Below are positions 50,454-63,280 of a stretch of DNA of 64,000 bases, piece after piece; the first letter of the stretch is position 1, and each line of letters begins with the position of its first letter. Source of the stretch: Cucumis sativus (Eukaryota; Streptophyta; Magnoliopsida; Cucurbitales; Cucurbitaceae); NCBI RefSeq assembly GCF_000004075.3, contig NC_026661.2, positions 3,782,001 through 3,846,000 on the forward strand, given 5' to 3'. The position numbers and the translations under genes were made by a program. A model generated the notes under the pieces. That model searched no databases. It saw nothing but the letters and a program-made list of their open reading frames with translations, and was not told where the DNA came from.

Positions 50454-53230
50454 GGCAATCTCAAACAGACTTGGATTAAGTTTTTTTTTTCTCTTTTTTA
50501 AAAATTATTTTATGCTTTTAGTATTCTTCCTTTCATATATGTTTCATAATTTATTTCTTTTTTTACATTCTATAATTGATTATAATTAAATTGGCTTCAA
50601 ATGGTATGTTGTTTATGCAGCCAGCTAAACAATATTCCAAATTTGGAAACAGGGATTGCATGCTTCTAATCTGTATGAAAACTTTGATTTGAAATTAAGT
50701 ATTTGTATACAAATAATATGCTTACAACTAATACATTGAGATTATGAATTATGATTCAGCTATAATTTTATTCATGTAACCATTAAGTTGGCTTAAGTTA
50801 TTCAATCATTATAATTATAATGGTTTTAGTAACGGTAGCCATACCATATCACAACCAACATATATGTTTAAAAGGGTAATCGTGCAGAAAAACGGACATC
50901 AACAATGTGATTGATATAATCTAAAATATGAAATTTAAATTAAGAGAAGACATGAGTGAAACTATACACAACATAACACAATGAACTATACTTAGACTTA
51001 TCATTGTTAGAGTCTAACTTTGATACCATAAAGGGCGAGGTAAGTGAAGGACATAGACACATGATACTAAGAAACGTGTTGAGATGACATCGTATCACTT
51101 AGTTAGAAAGATCTATTTTAACGACTTAAGACCACACTGTGTTGAGCCGATTAATGCCATAAAATTTGTTGTTTTTGTAAATAAACTATTTGTTGATTTT
51201 AATAAAATAAGATGTGTTATTTTATTTTGAATTGCTTTTTATCTTACGTAACAATGAGTTGGCCTAGTGATAAAAATCTCAATAACTAGCTAAGAGTCTA
51301 TGGTGTGTGAACAAGATTGAGTCTCTTATCTCGGTGGCACTACGAACACAAATCACTTTGTAATAGTTAAAACCTTTTTTTTTTAATCTAAATTCATCAT
51401 GCGTAGACATGCAAGTGAACGTATCTTACATATAAAGTTTGTATAAGACTTGACAACAAAATAATTATTCTCTATTTGAAAATTTGATAATTGAAGAGAT
51501 TTATATTTTAGTGTATGTGATAATATATGTGATTCGTTATCGATCTTAGGTAAGTTTTGACAACTTAAGCCAATGCCACAAGTTATCAATATTAGGTAAG
51601 GTGTGACAACTTTCTTAAGCCAATGCCACAAGATTTCAATCAAACTCCATTCATTTATATATACTTCTGAAGTGAAGATGCAAAAAGGTAACAATCAGTA
51701 GACAAAAACAGTAAAGTATTTTGGGAAATTCTCTCATTTTTAGTCAATGTTCTTGGACTTGCAATCCAACGACACTTAGAGATTTGCAACAACATGAAGC
51801 GAAAGTTAGAAATAAAAAAATGGAGGCAATAAAGAAAAGATGCAGAAAGAGAAAAAGAACAGACATGCGAGAGAGATGAGAGTTGTGAAAGGTGAGTCGG
51901 AGAGGAGAGACAACGAACGATACATAATGTTGAGAGGGATAAAATAAGCAAATTGAAGAAGAGGAAGAATAAATTCACAACTAGGGTTTTACAGAATAAG
52001 TGTAAGCAACCTTGAAGATTTGGTGTAATTATGATATGAGTTGACAAAAAATGAATGGTTTACATGAATTGAAAATTGAATTTTTTGAACACCCGTTCCG
52101 TATACTTCGTTTCAAGGAATGTTTTCATAAATCAAATTGTTGCTAGAGTCATAACAAATAAAATCTTGTGGAAGAGAAAGATCTCAGGGAGGAGGATACT
52201 GATTCAAGAAGCCTTTTTCTTTTTCTTCTTCTTCTTCTACACTTAGGTAACCCCTAACATATGGTGCTTAACTGTTAACTTTCCTTGTAGTTATTGGATG
52301 ACTAACTTTTCCATTCGTCAATTATCGATCTATTTAAGTTCATGAACTATTTAAAACTATTTTGTAAACTTCGAAGACTAAAATGTAACTTTTGAAACTT
52401 TGACCTAAATAGACATGAATTTCAATTCCATATATCAAAATTGTGTTTTTATTCAAAACAAAATTGATTTTTTTTAATGTTGCTAAGTGTACTAAAAAGG
52501 TAATGGAACATTTACTTAGCGAAAATTTAAAAAATGAAATTTAAAGTATTATATGTAGAAATATTTATTGCTCACTTTTTAAAATTTAGACCATGTTTAT
52601 TCAGTAAAATAAAAAAAAATTAATGACAATTTAAAAATTGAGCTTGTTTACTCTCCAATTCGGTAAAAAAAATCAAAATTTAATTGACAAGTGAAAAGTT
52701 GATATCTAAAAAAATTACATCTTAATGCTATATTTACTATTATGCTTACTATTGTTGTTACTCTTTTAGGAATTAATAGTAATTTAAAAAGTGGCCCATG
52801 AGTTATTAAAGTTTAGTGTCGTTGTTTACTCATGTTATGCATCAATGTCCAAATATGTTAACAAAAGTCATAATTCATTGACGAGCAAAGAGTAATCAAC
52901 CTAATTGTGTAAGATAGTTATGGTTTTATTGTTTCATTACTCATTATTTTTGTTTTATGCTTACCATCATTGTTACTCTTTTAGTAAAAACTATGAATAT
53001 TGACACATTTGTTTTTTCTATCCGTTCAAAGATAAAGATAACAATAACTATAACGTGAAACTTTTGACTTATCTCGACACATTTACTGAAATACTTACCA
53101 TTGCCATTATAGTTTCACCATAAAGAAAAACAATCAAATTACCTTCACAATTTGGTTGAATTAGTATTGATATATGAATGGAATTTGATTAGAATGGTTT
53201 ATTTTCTAAAGAATTAGAATTGCTTTCTCT
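50454..53230. other. Divergent intergenic region between laccase and NOL10
   Basis: The two genes point away from each other across about 3.1 kb. A SINE-like remnant lies at 51256-51345. The 130-codon minus ORF at 51655-52047 has low-complexity Ser/Leu/Phe composition and resembles no family. Otherwise AT-rich with no gene seen. Confidence 0.55.
51256..51345 (+). mobile_element. Decayed tRNA-derived SINE-like fragment
   Basis: GAGTTGGCCTAGTGATAAAAA resembles the A-box start of a common plant SINE family, followed by CTCAATAACTAGCTAAGAGTC and a degraded B-box region (TGTGAACAAGATTGAG). The body after this is lost. The assignment rests on my memory of the SINE head sequence. Confidence 0.5.
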
Positions 53231-53565
53231 TCCAAACCCTATTAATATTAACTACTTCGCGCTCTTTCACCACCTGCTTCCGATTACCACCACTGCGCCC
53301 CATCCCGCTTTACACCGCCGCCCCTTGCCGCTTCTGCCGGACGCCGTTTCATCGCCTGCCGCCGGAAGCTGAACCCTCCACTGTCACAGTCTCGACCTCC
53401 CGACGAACTCATTGCCGCCCTCTCTCACACTCTATTACCTCCAAGAGCAACCCGAGTTGTTATTTTTTCCTTTCTCAGAAACAGAAATAGTGGTTCACCC
53501 CCTAACCCGTTTTCCTAGGTTTTGATTTTTCAGTACTTTCTCTGTTTGTCTCCTACAATTCTCCA
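53231..53565 (+). promoter_or_regulatory. GC-rich core promoter or 5' leader of NOL10
   Basis: An abrupt GC-rich block (about 53265-53440) rich in CCGCCG, CGCC and GCCGG words sits directly before the NOL10 ATG in otherwise AT-rich DNA. No ATG occurs between it and 53566, so a leader from this region would have no upstream ORF. It probably marks the transcription start region; the exact start is unknown. Confidence 0.5.
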
Positions 53566-56500
53566 ATGGCCTACGAAGGAGGCAACCTCAAGTCTACCTC
53601 CATTAATGGGGTGAAATTGTACACCGTTGCTTCCGAACAACGGTCTGTTGCTAGTTGGCTCAATCCTAAAAAGCTGCGTGCTCTTCGCAAAGACAAAGGT
53701 GCGTGTTTTTTTCTAACTTCTAACTTGCGATTTCCTTTTTTTTTAGGCTATGTTCGATAATTTGAATTGTGGGAAACTCAATATTATTGATGTTTCTTTA
53801 GTTGAGGTGTTCTAAAAATGTTGTTTGTTTTTTATTTGAATCTTAATCGTTTCTCTCTTCACTCTTGTCGTTTACATTGTTCTGTTAAACAATCTTTTCT
53901 ATGTCCATTACAATGTGCCAAGGTATGCAGTTTGTGTATGATTTTTTCTCTTTCAGTAGATTACTTGGAAAATCGAAAATGTAATTCTTTATTATAATGG
54001 TAAGCAAGGTTTTCCTTTGTTTCCTTGAAGCGTGATTGAGGATGAACCAAATAGGTGTACTGTTTATCTTGGCCTTATGTTGTAACATCTATGTTTGTCC
54101 AACCTGTTTTCTAGCATGGTGGATTGATTATGCTCTATAATGATTTGTGTCTTCTGAATTGATCTGATTTCTGTGCTGGTTCCTTGGTTTCCTTATACGA
54201 GTAGTACTCTGCTTATAATATGTGTAGCAAGTAACATGTTTTTCTGCATTATTTTCTGAGGCCTTACTAATAATTTCTTTATGAAGCCTTTCCCCGGCGT
54301 TCTTCTGCAGCATTGGTCTCCTGTGAGGGCAATAAATTATTTTTGTTCTTTCTATCATATATTGTTGTTTATGATTTCATTTGTTTATGTTTTAGATTAT
54401 ACATCAAGGGTGGACTTAGTCCAGGATTTGAGGTTTGACATCGCAACAAGTAAAATAAAAGCAACCCCCGACGGAGAGTTTCTAATAGCATCAGGTGATT
54501 TTAAGCAAGCATAAATTGGTATCAATGTTCAGTAAGAAAATTCATAAGAACTACCGATTTTGCTATCATCTATTGTTGCTTATATATGGTTGTAAATAGG
54601 TATCTATCCACCACAAGTTAAAGTATATGAGTTGAGGGAATTGTCGTTGAAGTTCAAAAGGCACTTTGATTCTGAGATAATTGACTTCCAGGTAAATTTT
54701 GTGTTGTGCAGCTCTGGGTTGGGTTGTGAAGGTGTTTGATATAGTCTATTCTTTGAAGTAGCATGGAACTGGTTAAATATTCATTGAGAACTAGAACAAA
54801 AGGAAACCTGTTCTTCTTAATAAGTAAGGGACTTTTTATCATTTTCATTTTGAATGACACGATCATTATGGAATATAATGACTCTGATATGCCATAATGT
54901 CAATTTTTATAGTCTAGGACAATGAATCAGAGAAGACAGACGTGTTTAGGCTTTAACGAATGAACAAAATAAGAGGGCCACCCAAAAACAATTAATTTTT
55001 TGTCCCTTAGTTCTTCCATGCTCATTGCCATTCAAGGAAATATAATTGAATGTTTATTTTCTTTATGATTGAAATTAGTTAAATATTATCCAATTATCCA
55101 TATCTTTTTCACTCATATTCCACCCCCTGTTCGGAGTGGATCTGAAGGTGGGGATGGAAGACAGTCTTAGTATTTGATGAGGCCTAGCTACTTTGGATTG
55201 TTTTTTTGTTAAAATTTTGTTATATTAACTGGGTTTAATGTGTTATTTTTCCTAATATAGATACTGGATGATGACTACTCGAAGCTAGCATTTATGTGTG
55301 CTGATCGTTCTATTGTTCTTCATGCTAAATATGGAAAACATCACAGTTTACGGATACCAAGGTTACTTTCTTATGGTTAATAGCACTACCTCCTCCCTTG
55401 TGTTGTTATAAGGTTGCTTATATAGTTTTGGGATTTCTTCCCTTTTGTTAAATTTATTTTCAATAAAAATAGTTTCTTTTTTATACAAAGAAAGTCAATT
55501 CTTGATGTAATTACATATTAACCTTGCTGTAGTTCTTATGAATGACTAAACTCAAATCTTTTTATCTATGGCATCAACAGGATGGGGAGGAATATTGAAT
55601 TTGATTACTGGTCTGCTGATTTGCTTTGTGCTGCATCCTCTCCAGATTTGTACAGAATTAGTTTGCAACAGGTTTTTATATTCTTTTGTTTTCCTGTTTG
55701 TCTTTTTGTAAATAAATATTTTTGAATGCAGATTGGACTTTGTTGGACTTTCTAGATTCATTTTATTAGGAAGCCTGATAGAAGAATTTGATGGAATGTT
55801 TCAGGAACATTGATGATGTTTCATGTTTCTCTTTTGGCTTTGGTTTCGAAGACTTTTGCAATTACTCTATAGGCACTATTTTACCTAGTTCCTCCTCCAG
55901 CCCCCTTTCAGATATAAAGGCCACTCTTTATGGCTTGTCAGGGTGTGCGCTATTATGTAAGATGTTTTGGGGGAGAGAAATGATAGAGTTTTAAGAGGGA
56001 AGGATAGGGACCCTTGTGAGGTTTGGTTTTTGATGAGATTTCATGTCCCTTTGGGCTTCAGTTTCAAAGTTTTTTTAACTACTCACTCGAAAACATTAAC
56101 CTTAATTGGATCTCATTTCCTTAGTGGGTCTCGTTGGGCTTGTTTTTTTTATATGTCCATGTATTCCTTCATTTTTCTCTCAATGAAAGTTGTTGCTTCT
56201 CTAAAAAAAAAACTATTTGAAAACCCTTTCTTTATAAGGGTTAAATAGTATATAAGGGCCAGCCCATCAAAAGGACTCAAATAGTCTTTTTTGTGTTTGC
56301 ACGTTATGTATAAAGACGGGTTAATGTGCCATATGCAATGTCTTTGTGAATATATTTGATAGACTTCTTTGTTTTCCAAGAATATTATTATGTGATACTT
56401 AATAGTTTCTAAGTCACTTATGATATTCTTTCTTGCAAACAAGTTTAGAAATAACCGATTGTTTCTTTGTAGGGACGGTTTCTTCCACCTCTTAATACCG

Positions 56501-59500
56501 AATCACCAGCAATAAATGTGGTTTCTCGAAGGTTAGTTAATATCATTCTTATGAGCATACTATTTTCATATTAATTGAATTGGTCTGTTATTTATTTATA
56601 TATTTATTGAGTAGTGATTGAAGTAGTTTCATTTGCTTTATCCAAGTTAAAACATGCTCAACAATTGCAATTTATTTATTGAGTAGTGATTTAAGTAGTT
56701 TCATTTTCTTTATCAAAGTTAAAAATATGCTCAACAATTGCAGCAAACTTCATGGGATCATTGCTTGTGGAGGAGTTGATGGAGCTGTAGAATGTTTCGA
56801 CACCAGAACAAAGTTATCTTCAATCGGTAGAATTGATGCTGTTGCTCCTGCAGGAGATAAGGATCAGGTAAGTCTCCTGGTTGAATCTTTTGCAACTACT
56901 TGTTAGTCTTTTGGATAGATTGAGTCAAAGGTTAGGGCTTCAAAATTTTTTGTCTTCTGCAATTTTGGCAAAAACTTCAACTCTCAAGCTTTCAACCAGA
57001 TCTCTCGCATAGTAAAATGTTTAATCAATAATTTAATGAATATTATATTTTTTTCATATAGGAGGTCACTGCATTAGCATTTGATGATATTGGTGGATTC
57101 CAAATGGCTGTTGGCAGTAGCTCAGGGAAGGTAAAGCTTCATCTCCTAAAGTGACTCTTCCAGGTGTCCATATCTTGTTAAAGAAGAAAATTATATTTTG
57201 ACATAATTTATTTTATCACATCACATGCAGGTTTTGATCTATGATTTACGTTCATCAGATCCTATTCGAATTAAAGACCACATGTGAGTTTACTTTCTCT
57301 TATTAGATTTAGGACTTAACCATCGTATACTGATTAAAATAATATGATCATCTTGCAGGTACGACAGTCCAATTCTGGACATTAAGTGGCATAGCACTCT
57401 TAATTCTGAAAAACCAAAAATGATTACCACTGACAAGCACGTTGTTAGAATTTGGGACCCAGATACCGTAAGATATCTCTCCATTGCCTCTGTTTTTACA
57501 GTCAATTTAAGACAACCTTTTTGAGCAACATGCATTGGATTAGGTGTAAACTCTCATTTCACATCATCAATATCTCTTTCAACTTTGCATCATTTAAAAG
57601 ATTTTAACTCAGAAGGGACAATCTACATTAACTTTTTATAATAATTTGATGATTAATATTTGTTGAATTTGAGCCTCAAAGTTGAGGCATTATTATAAAA
57701 AGCTTTTAGGGAAGTTAGGTCTATCATACTTCACTCGTTCTTTTATCCCTCAAGTTTAGGGTTAATTGGAGTAGTTTACCTTTTCAGCCTCCTTTAATGT
57801 TGTATAGAAAGTGTAATCTTTTGTTGAAAATAATGGAAAAATGTTTCTCCTAAAATTTCAGGTCATAACCTTAGTCATCATTAATCGTAAACTCTAGCTG
57901 TGGTCATCATCCCTCTCAATGGCATACCCTTCTTACAGCATCTTCATTCACAACACAATTCGTAATTTATATAATACCTTCATACAAATCCCCTTTACAT
58001 TGAGAAAAACTCCAACTGATATTTTCCCAATTTTGTCCTCAAATCATTGTCATTGCATTAAAAAAAGGTTCTATCCTTGGGTTGGCACAGAAAGTGGAGT
58101 CTGTATAGAATTTTCAAGCTAGTTCTTCTAATTCCTCTGTGAAAATTGTGTTCAAATTATGAAGTTATAAAAAAGAATTCTGATAGAAGTGACACTTATC
58201 CCTTGACACCCAAGAAATTAACACAATATATCCACCAAAATATCATTTCAAACTCATTGTTGCCCAATATCATCTCTAAAAGCTTTTAGGCTGATCAGTT
58301 CAAACCAAGAAGCTCAGATTCTTGCTGGTTGGTGTTTGATAAGTTTCTTGTCATTGGTACGTTTTTACCCTAGGGTATGATGTTTTTTCAATTAGAATTT
58401 GTACAATTTAAGTCTATGCTTAAATGGAATGGGGATATTATTGTGCTCTAGCTTGGAGAGTAATCAGCATTACATGTGCTGAGGATTATATTGATTTATT
58501 TAGGCGCTGAGTATTATATTGATTTGTTAATTATTTATTTTAACTTTTCAATTATAGAACTTCATGGTTCAGTTCTTATTATTTTTTTATTAATAGAAAA
58601 TTGTGTGTTTTTACTTTGGTGGGTAAAACTTCTGAAATCCTCCTTCAATCATAAAAAATATTATGTTTTAGGGAGAAGGAATGACCAGTATCGAGCCCAC
58701 ACTTGGACCAATAAATGATACATGTGTATTCAAAGACAGTGGATTGATGTTACTAGCTTTGAATTCAAGTCAAATACCTTCTTACTTTCTGCCTGCGCTG
58801 GGACCTGCACCAAAGTGGTGCTCTTATTTGGAGAATTTGACGGTGAGCTTTTGAACATTATTCTCTTTTGTCTTCTTTTGTATGGTATCTTTGATTTGTA
58901 ATACCAACAATTCCTCTCTCTTAATGTAGGAGGAATTGGAGGAGAATGCACAGCCAACAATCTATGATGATTTCAAGTTCGTAACGAAAGAAGAACTTGG
59001 GAGGCTAAATTTGACAAACCTGATTGGAACAAATCTGCTAAGAGCTTACCTTCATGGCTTCTTTATTGATTATCGCCTGTATAAAAAGGTAATTTTAGTG
59101 TTCTGTTTGTAGAATAGCCTGTGTAAATTTTAGGTGTTGTGTGTTTAGCTGTATTGGTAAGTGGGTGGATAACCAATTTACGGTACCATTAGAAACAAAT
59201 AAATTGTGTTGATTTGAGAATTTTCAAAGCGCTGAGCTAGTTACTTTTTGTTATGGTATGCACGTTATTTTGCAGGCTAAAGCGCTGGTGGATCCTTTTG
59301 CATATGATGCTTACATAGAACAAAGGAAAAAGGAGAAACTAGATGAGGAGCGTGCGAACCGAATTACGGTAAGTTACTTTTTTTCCCCAAAACTTTATGA
59401 TATTTATTATTTGGTTACCCAAGTTCCTGATCAGTTGTTTAATATTCTTGTATGTCTTGCCACACATTTTGTGAATGCTGCTTCTAAATTTCATTTGGAC

Positions 59501-61404
59501 CTCATGTGTACAATTCTCTGTCTCACTTACCTTAGGTTTTCATTATTATTAGTTTTTTTCCTTTTAGGAAATTTTAATTTACTAAGAAAATTTTGCAAAT
59601 AGATCTTGCAATTGGTGTTAATAAAGAAACAAATAGTAATTACGAAAGAGTTGGAGTTCCTTCTTGTGGAGGGAGCTCCCATTTTTGTGGTGTTGGTTTT
59701 TTGTATTTTCGTGTATTCTTTTTTTTTTATCAATAAAAGTTATTAAAAAAATCACAAAAAGAATTTACTGACTGCCTTTAATGCACAACAATCTAGCATT
59801 GTATTTACTCAGTCAAGAAACACTTGGGACTTGGGAGAGTTATACTGCAATATTCACCTTGTAGTCGTCCCTAAAAGGTAATCAAAATTTAGATCAATAA
59901 TTGTGAAAATTTTCTCATAATTAACCATAGTCTTCTCCCGGTGATCGTCATGAGTAGTAGAGCTGTGTCCAAGACTTCAAATTCTATTGCAAAACTTATT
60001 CTAGAAAGAGCATGACTCCTCACCTAAAAGAACTACAACATATGAACAGACAACACAACTGTTATTATCGACGTCATTGCTTTTTGTTTCATGCCATCCT
60101 TATTTAGTTTTCCATTTGTGTGTATATATATTAATTTTTAACTTTTTTTTTCCAGGTGAAAAGGAAATTACCCAAAGTCAACAGGCGCCTTGCAAATCAA
60201 ATCCTTGAAGAGGAAGAAGCTGAAACGGAAAAGAAGGAAGAAGATGTCAATAAGACCAAGAAGGCATCAAAGAAGAAGAAAGCGCTCAGTAGCGAAATCT
60301 TTCAAGATGAACGTTTTACGAATATGTTTAAAAATGAGGTACACTGGATTTGCAGATGCTCCTTTTCCATTTTGTTCTCTACGTTTCTGTTACTTATTTG
60401 CCCATCTCAACAACTTTTGTAAAGAAAAATGAGGGAAAAAAAATCAGGGTTTCATCTTATCATCTACAAGAGACCATAACCAAATATCAAATTACATATG
60501 CAAATGTCTACTCTGAAATGGGGATGTTTGCAGACGTTTCTTAACAAAACAAATGTTAAGAAAGAGACTTCTTACATTGGGCATTCACTTTTGGTTTGTG
60601 TTAGATCATGTTGTAGCTCTTTGTTGATCTAATGTTGGATTATGCTATGCTACAGAACTTTGAGATCGATGAGCTTTCACAAGAGTATCTTGCGCTGCAT
60701 CCAATGGCTTCTACAAAGCAGCCATCTTTGATGGAAGAGCATTTTCAACCTGTCTTGGAGGACAGTGATGAAAACTTGAGTAATTCTGATGCCTCAGTTG
60801 AATTAGATTCTGAAGATGAACCCAGCAACGATAAACATAAGAGAGCACGAGTTCCGAAGTGAGTATTTTAACTCATAATAATTATTTGGGCAAATTACAA
60901 TAAGTATCCCTAAAGTATAGTGGTAATTGTAATTACTATAAAGGTGTAAAATTTGGACCCCCAAATGGTATGATAATTTAATTGATGTCATTTTGTAGAT
61001 TGTATGAGGTCAAGGATGAACGGCATGCCGAGGCGTTCTGGAACCGTGTATCACTTGCTAAGGAGGACAGACTCACTATGGAGGAGAAGATTGCTGCTAT
61101 TGGAGACAACAAGCAAGATTCTGGAATTCTAAACGAAGTTAAATCAGGACCAGGAGGGTCACGAGAGATCTCCTTTAAGCCAAGAAGCTCAGCCAGGTAT
61201 AAGGAAGACGACGACGATGAAGGCCCACGTAAGAAGAATTGGAGGAGCAATGAATTTTCAGGTCCACATGCCAATAAATCAGGTTCTCGAGGTCAAATGA
61301 GACCTGGAAGAGGCCGAGGTGGAAACAGCAGAGGTGGAAACAGCAGAGGTGGAAATAGCAGAGGTAGGGGTGGAAATAGCAGAGGTAGAAGAGGCCGCCG
61401 GTGA
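53566..61404 (+). CDS. NOL10: Nucleolar protein 10 (NOL10/Enp2), WD40 ribosome-biogenesis factor
   Basis: Ortholog of yeast Enp2 and human NOL10, a small-subunit processome component for 18S rRNA maturation in the nucleolus; the Arabidopsis counterpart is EDA7. Sixteen exons: 53566-53698, 54396-54494, 54600-54691, 55261-55361, 55581-55671, 56473-56531, 56744-56867, 57062-57130, 57231-57283, 57359-57467, 58672-58842, 58930-59088, 59276-59368, 60156-60338, 60656-60858, 60999-61404, giving 714 aa. The N-terminal half is the WD40-like propeller ([54 protein letters not shown]). Then come [38 protein letters not shown], a [12 protein letters not shown] basic stretch, a NUC153 motif across exons 14/15 ([11 protein letters not shown] then [12 protein letters not shown], about 502-529), an acidic segment and an RGGNS-repeat tail. 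All junctions keep phase. Confidence 0.95.
56601..56743 (+). repeat. 72-73 bp tandem duplication across the 3' splice region of NOL10 intron 6
   Basis: Copy 1 (about 56601-56670) and copy 2 (about 56673-56743) share ATTTATTGAGTAGTGATT, AAGTAGTTTCATTT and GCTCAACAATTGCA. Copy 2 ends in TTGCAG, the acceptor used for exon 7; copy 1 ends in TTGCAA, so its acceptor AG is lost. Confidence 0.9.
61319..61391 (+). repeat. 15-bp minisatellite coding the RGGNS tail of NOL10
   Basis: Tandem units of GGTGGAAACAGCAGA with C/T variants, about four copies, one interrupted by GGTAGG. They encode Arg-Gly-Gly-Asn-Ser repeats in frame at the C terminus, an RGG-like RNA-binding or nucleolar-targeting tail whose repeat number is probably variable. 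Confidence 0.9.
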
Positions 61405-62755
61405 ATAAGCACGTTTGTTCACACTGCTGTATCCTACAAAGAAGAATATTTCATATAGTTGGAGCCTGAGCTGAGTGTAGCTTTGTGCTTTGCCTTTGCT
61501 ACTTAAAATGAACGAGTAGGGATGCTTGATGATAACCGTGAAGTGCAAACGTCGCGAGGGCAGGGCGTAAATTTCATCCAACCCCATGAGAAGATTTTAG
61601 AAAAATGTAACAATTGATAGGGTAGTTTAAATTATTATAACATGTCTTTTGCTTTAAAGAAGGGTTGTCCAATGTTATGTTATTTGTTATTATTAGCGAG
61701 AGAGACACAAGATGCGTAATAGGAGAACCTCTTTGAAAGAATATGATCATATGCAGAGAAGAAAGAGTATATGAAAAAAATTTTGTTTAAAGATTATGCG
61801 AGTTTTGCTTGAGTATCAATTAGTCATTGTATTATCATCATGTTCTATGTGATATTGGTAAGGAGTGCTGTTGGTATTTAGGTCGTGTTGTGTAATGGTT
61901 ATAACTTATAAATAGGACTTGGGAGATGGAGCCCTCTCAACTATGTTCTATCAATCTCTTGGTATTCTAAACATTTAAACATTTATAGAATTAGTCTATT
62001 TTTACAAATGTTTTGAAATTTAATTATTATTCTACAATTATATTTTTGGTTTTTTTGAGACAATTTTAACCCTGTAATACTCTACTAATTTATAATTAAA
62101 ATTTTACAAATAGTTCAAAACGTTTTTGGTAATAATCATATGAAAATATATAAATATTTTTTTAAATAATTAGTCATTATATGTCATCATTAATTGTAAT
62201 CTTCACTTGGGGATTTTTTATTTATTCATTAACGAATATGGTATTGGTCCCTTAATTTGGCAAAACGTTTTTATAATTGTTTTATTCATTTTCGTATGAA
62301 GAGTTTATACAAGATCGAAAATGTAATAATTGATTTTTCTTTGAAGAAACCAATATTGCATTAGGATGATCGTGGATGATTTGATCTTAATCCTAAATGA
62401 GTTGTGAACTCCCGATTATGATAAAAATGTTTTGGTTTGTATGAATAAGAGCAATCACTTCAGTAGAGACTTTTCAAGCTTATCATTTTCGAAATTTATC
62501 CTAGTAGGGAGCCGAGAACACAACTATACAAGAAGATATTTACACCATTTTGAACTTAGAAGAATTAAAGTATATGAGTTGTATAATACCTCGAGTTTCG
62601 GAGGGGACATGAATAAACCAGTATCACATCTGTATGAGAGGGATCCTAAGGATATGGAGGTAATGTTAAGAAAAACTTAAAAAGAATTAAAAGTTGATTT
62701 TGAATCTTGAATAATGAGACCTCAACTTTTCACTGGCCCGAGAGGGATTAGTTTA
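61405..62755. other. NOL10 3' UTR and intergenic sequence
   Basis: The NOL10 3' UTR fills the first few hundred bases. After about 61950 the sequence is AT-rich. An 82-codon plus ORF at 62432-62680 has no recognisable domain and no supporting signals, so I do not call it a gene. Confidence 0.5.
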
Positions 62756-62759
62756 TATA

Positions 62760-63280
62760 CTTTTTTTTTTTACTATGAGATGGGTCAACAGGTGGAAGAG
62801 GATATCTCCACTAAGTAGATACCTCTTTAGCACTCTTATCATTCATGCTTTATTAATATAATTAAGAAAGTACAAGAAGCAAAAAAGAAAACGAACAAGG
62901 GCTAGAGGGAAGCCCAAGAGACACCCAACATCAAACAATTATACAAAAGTAGAGATATTAAGTGCAATAGTGCTACTAGGATACTCTCTTTAAAGAGTGG
63001 GGATCTACTTGTCTAATGGTTCATGAGCGCTTTGATATCTTTCCAAATTTCGAAAATTTCTTTTTTCTTGAAGATTCTATTATTTCTTTCCAACCAAATC
63101 TTTCATAATGATACGAACACCAGATTGAAGAGGATATAATTTGATATAATTTTTCGTGTCCTTTTTAACAAGAAGGCAAGTGTGTTTGCACATAGGGCGG
63201 CCACATGAATGTTGCTTTTCTAATTTGTTAAAACTTCCACATTTTTCCATAATTTTTGAGCAAATAAATGATACTTAAGA
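62760..63280 (-). mobile_element. Second LINE 3' end, with poly(A) tail
   Basis: On the minus strand IWLERNNRIFKKKEIFEIWKD (about 63100-63035) matches the terminal segment of the LINE at 2200-3430, and the two share 3' sequence around GCACTCTTATCATTCATGC. The plus-strand poly-T at 62760-62772 is the element's poly(A) tail in its own sense. Upstream minus sequence to about 63280 is degraded, with stops. It is strongly 5'-truncated. Confidence 0.78.

Noticed and set aside
51655-52047. 130-codon minus ORF rich in Ser, Leu and Phe
   Set aside because: Low-complexity composition from a purine-rich opposite strand, no family resemblance and no splice or promoter support.
62432-62680. 82-codon plus ORF after NOL10
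   Set aside because: No domain, no homologous pattern I recognise, and within the length range of chance ORFs.
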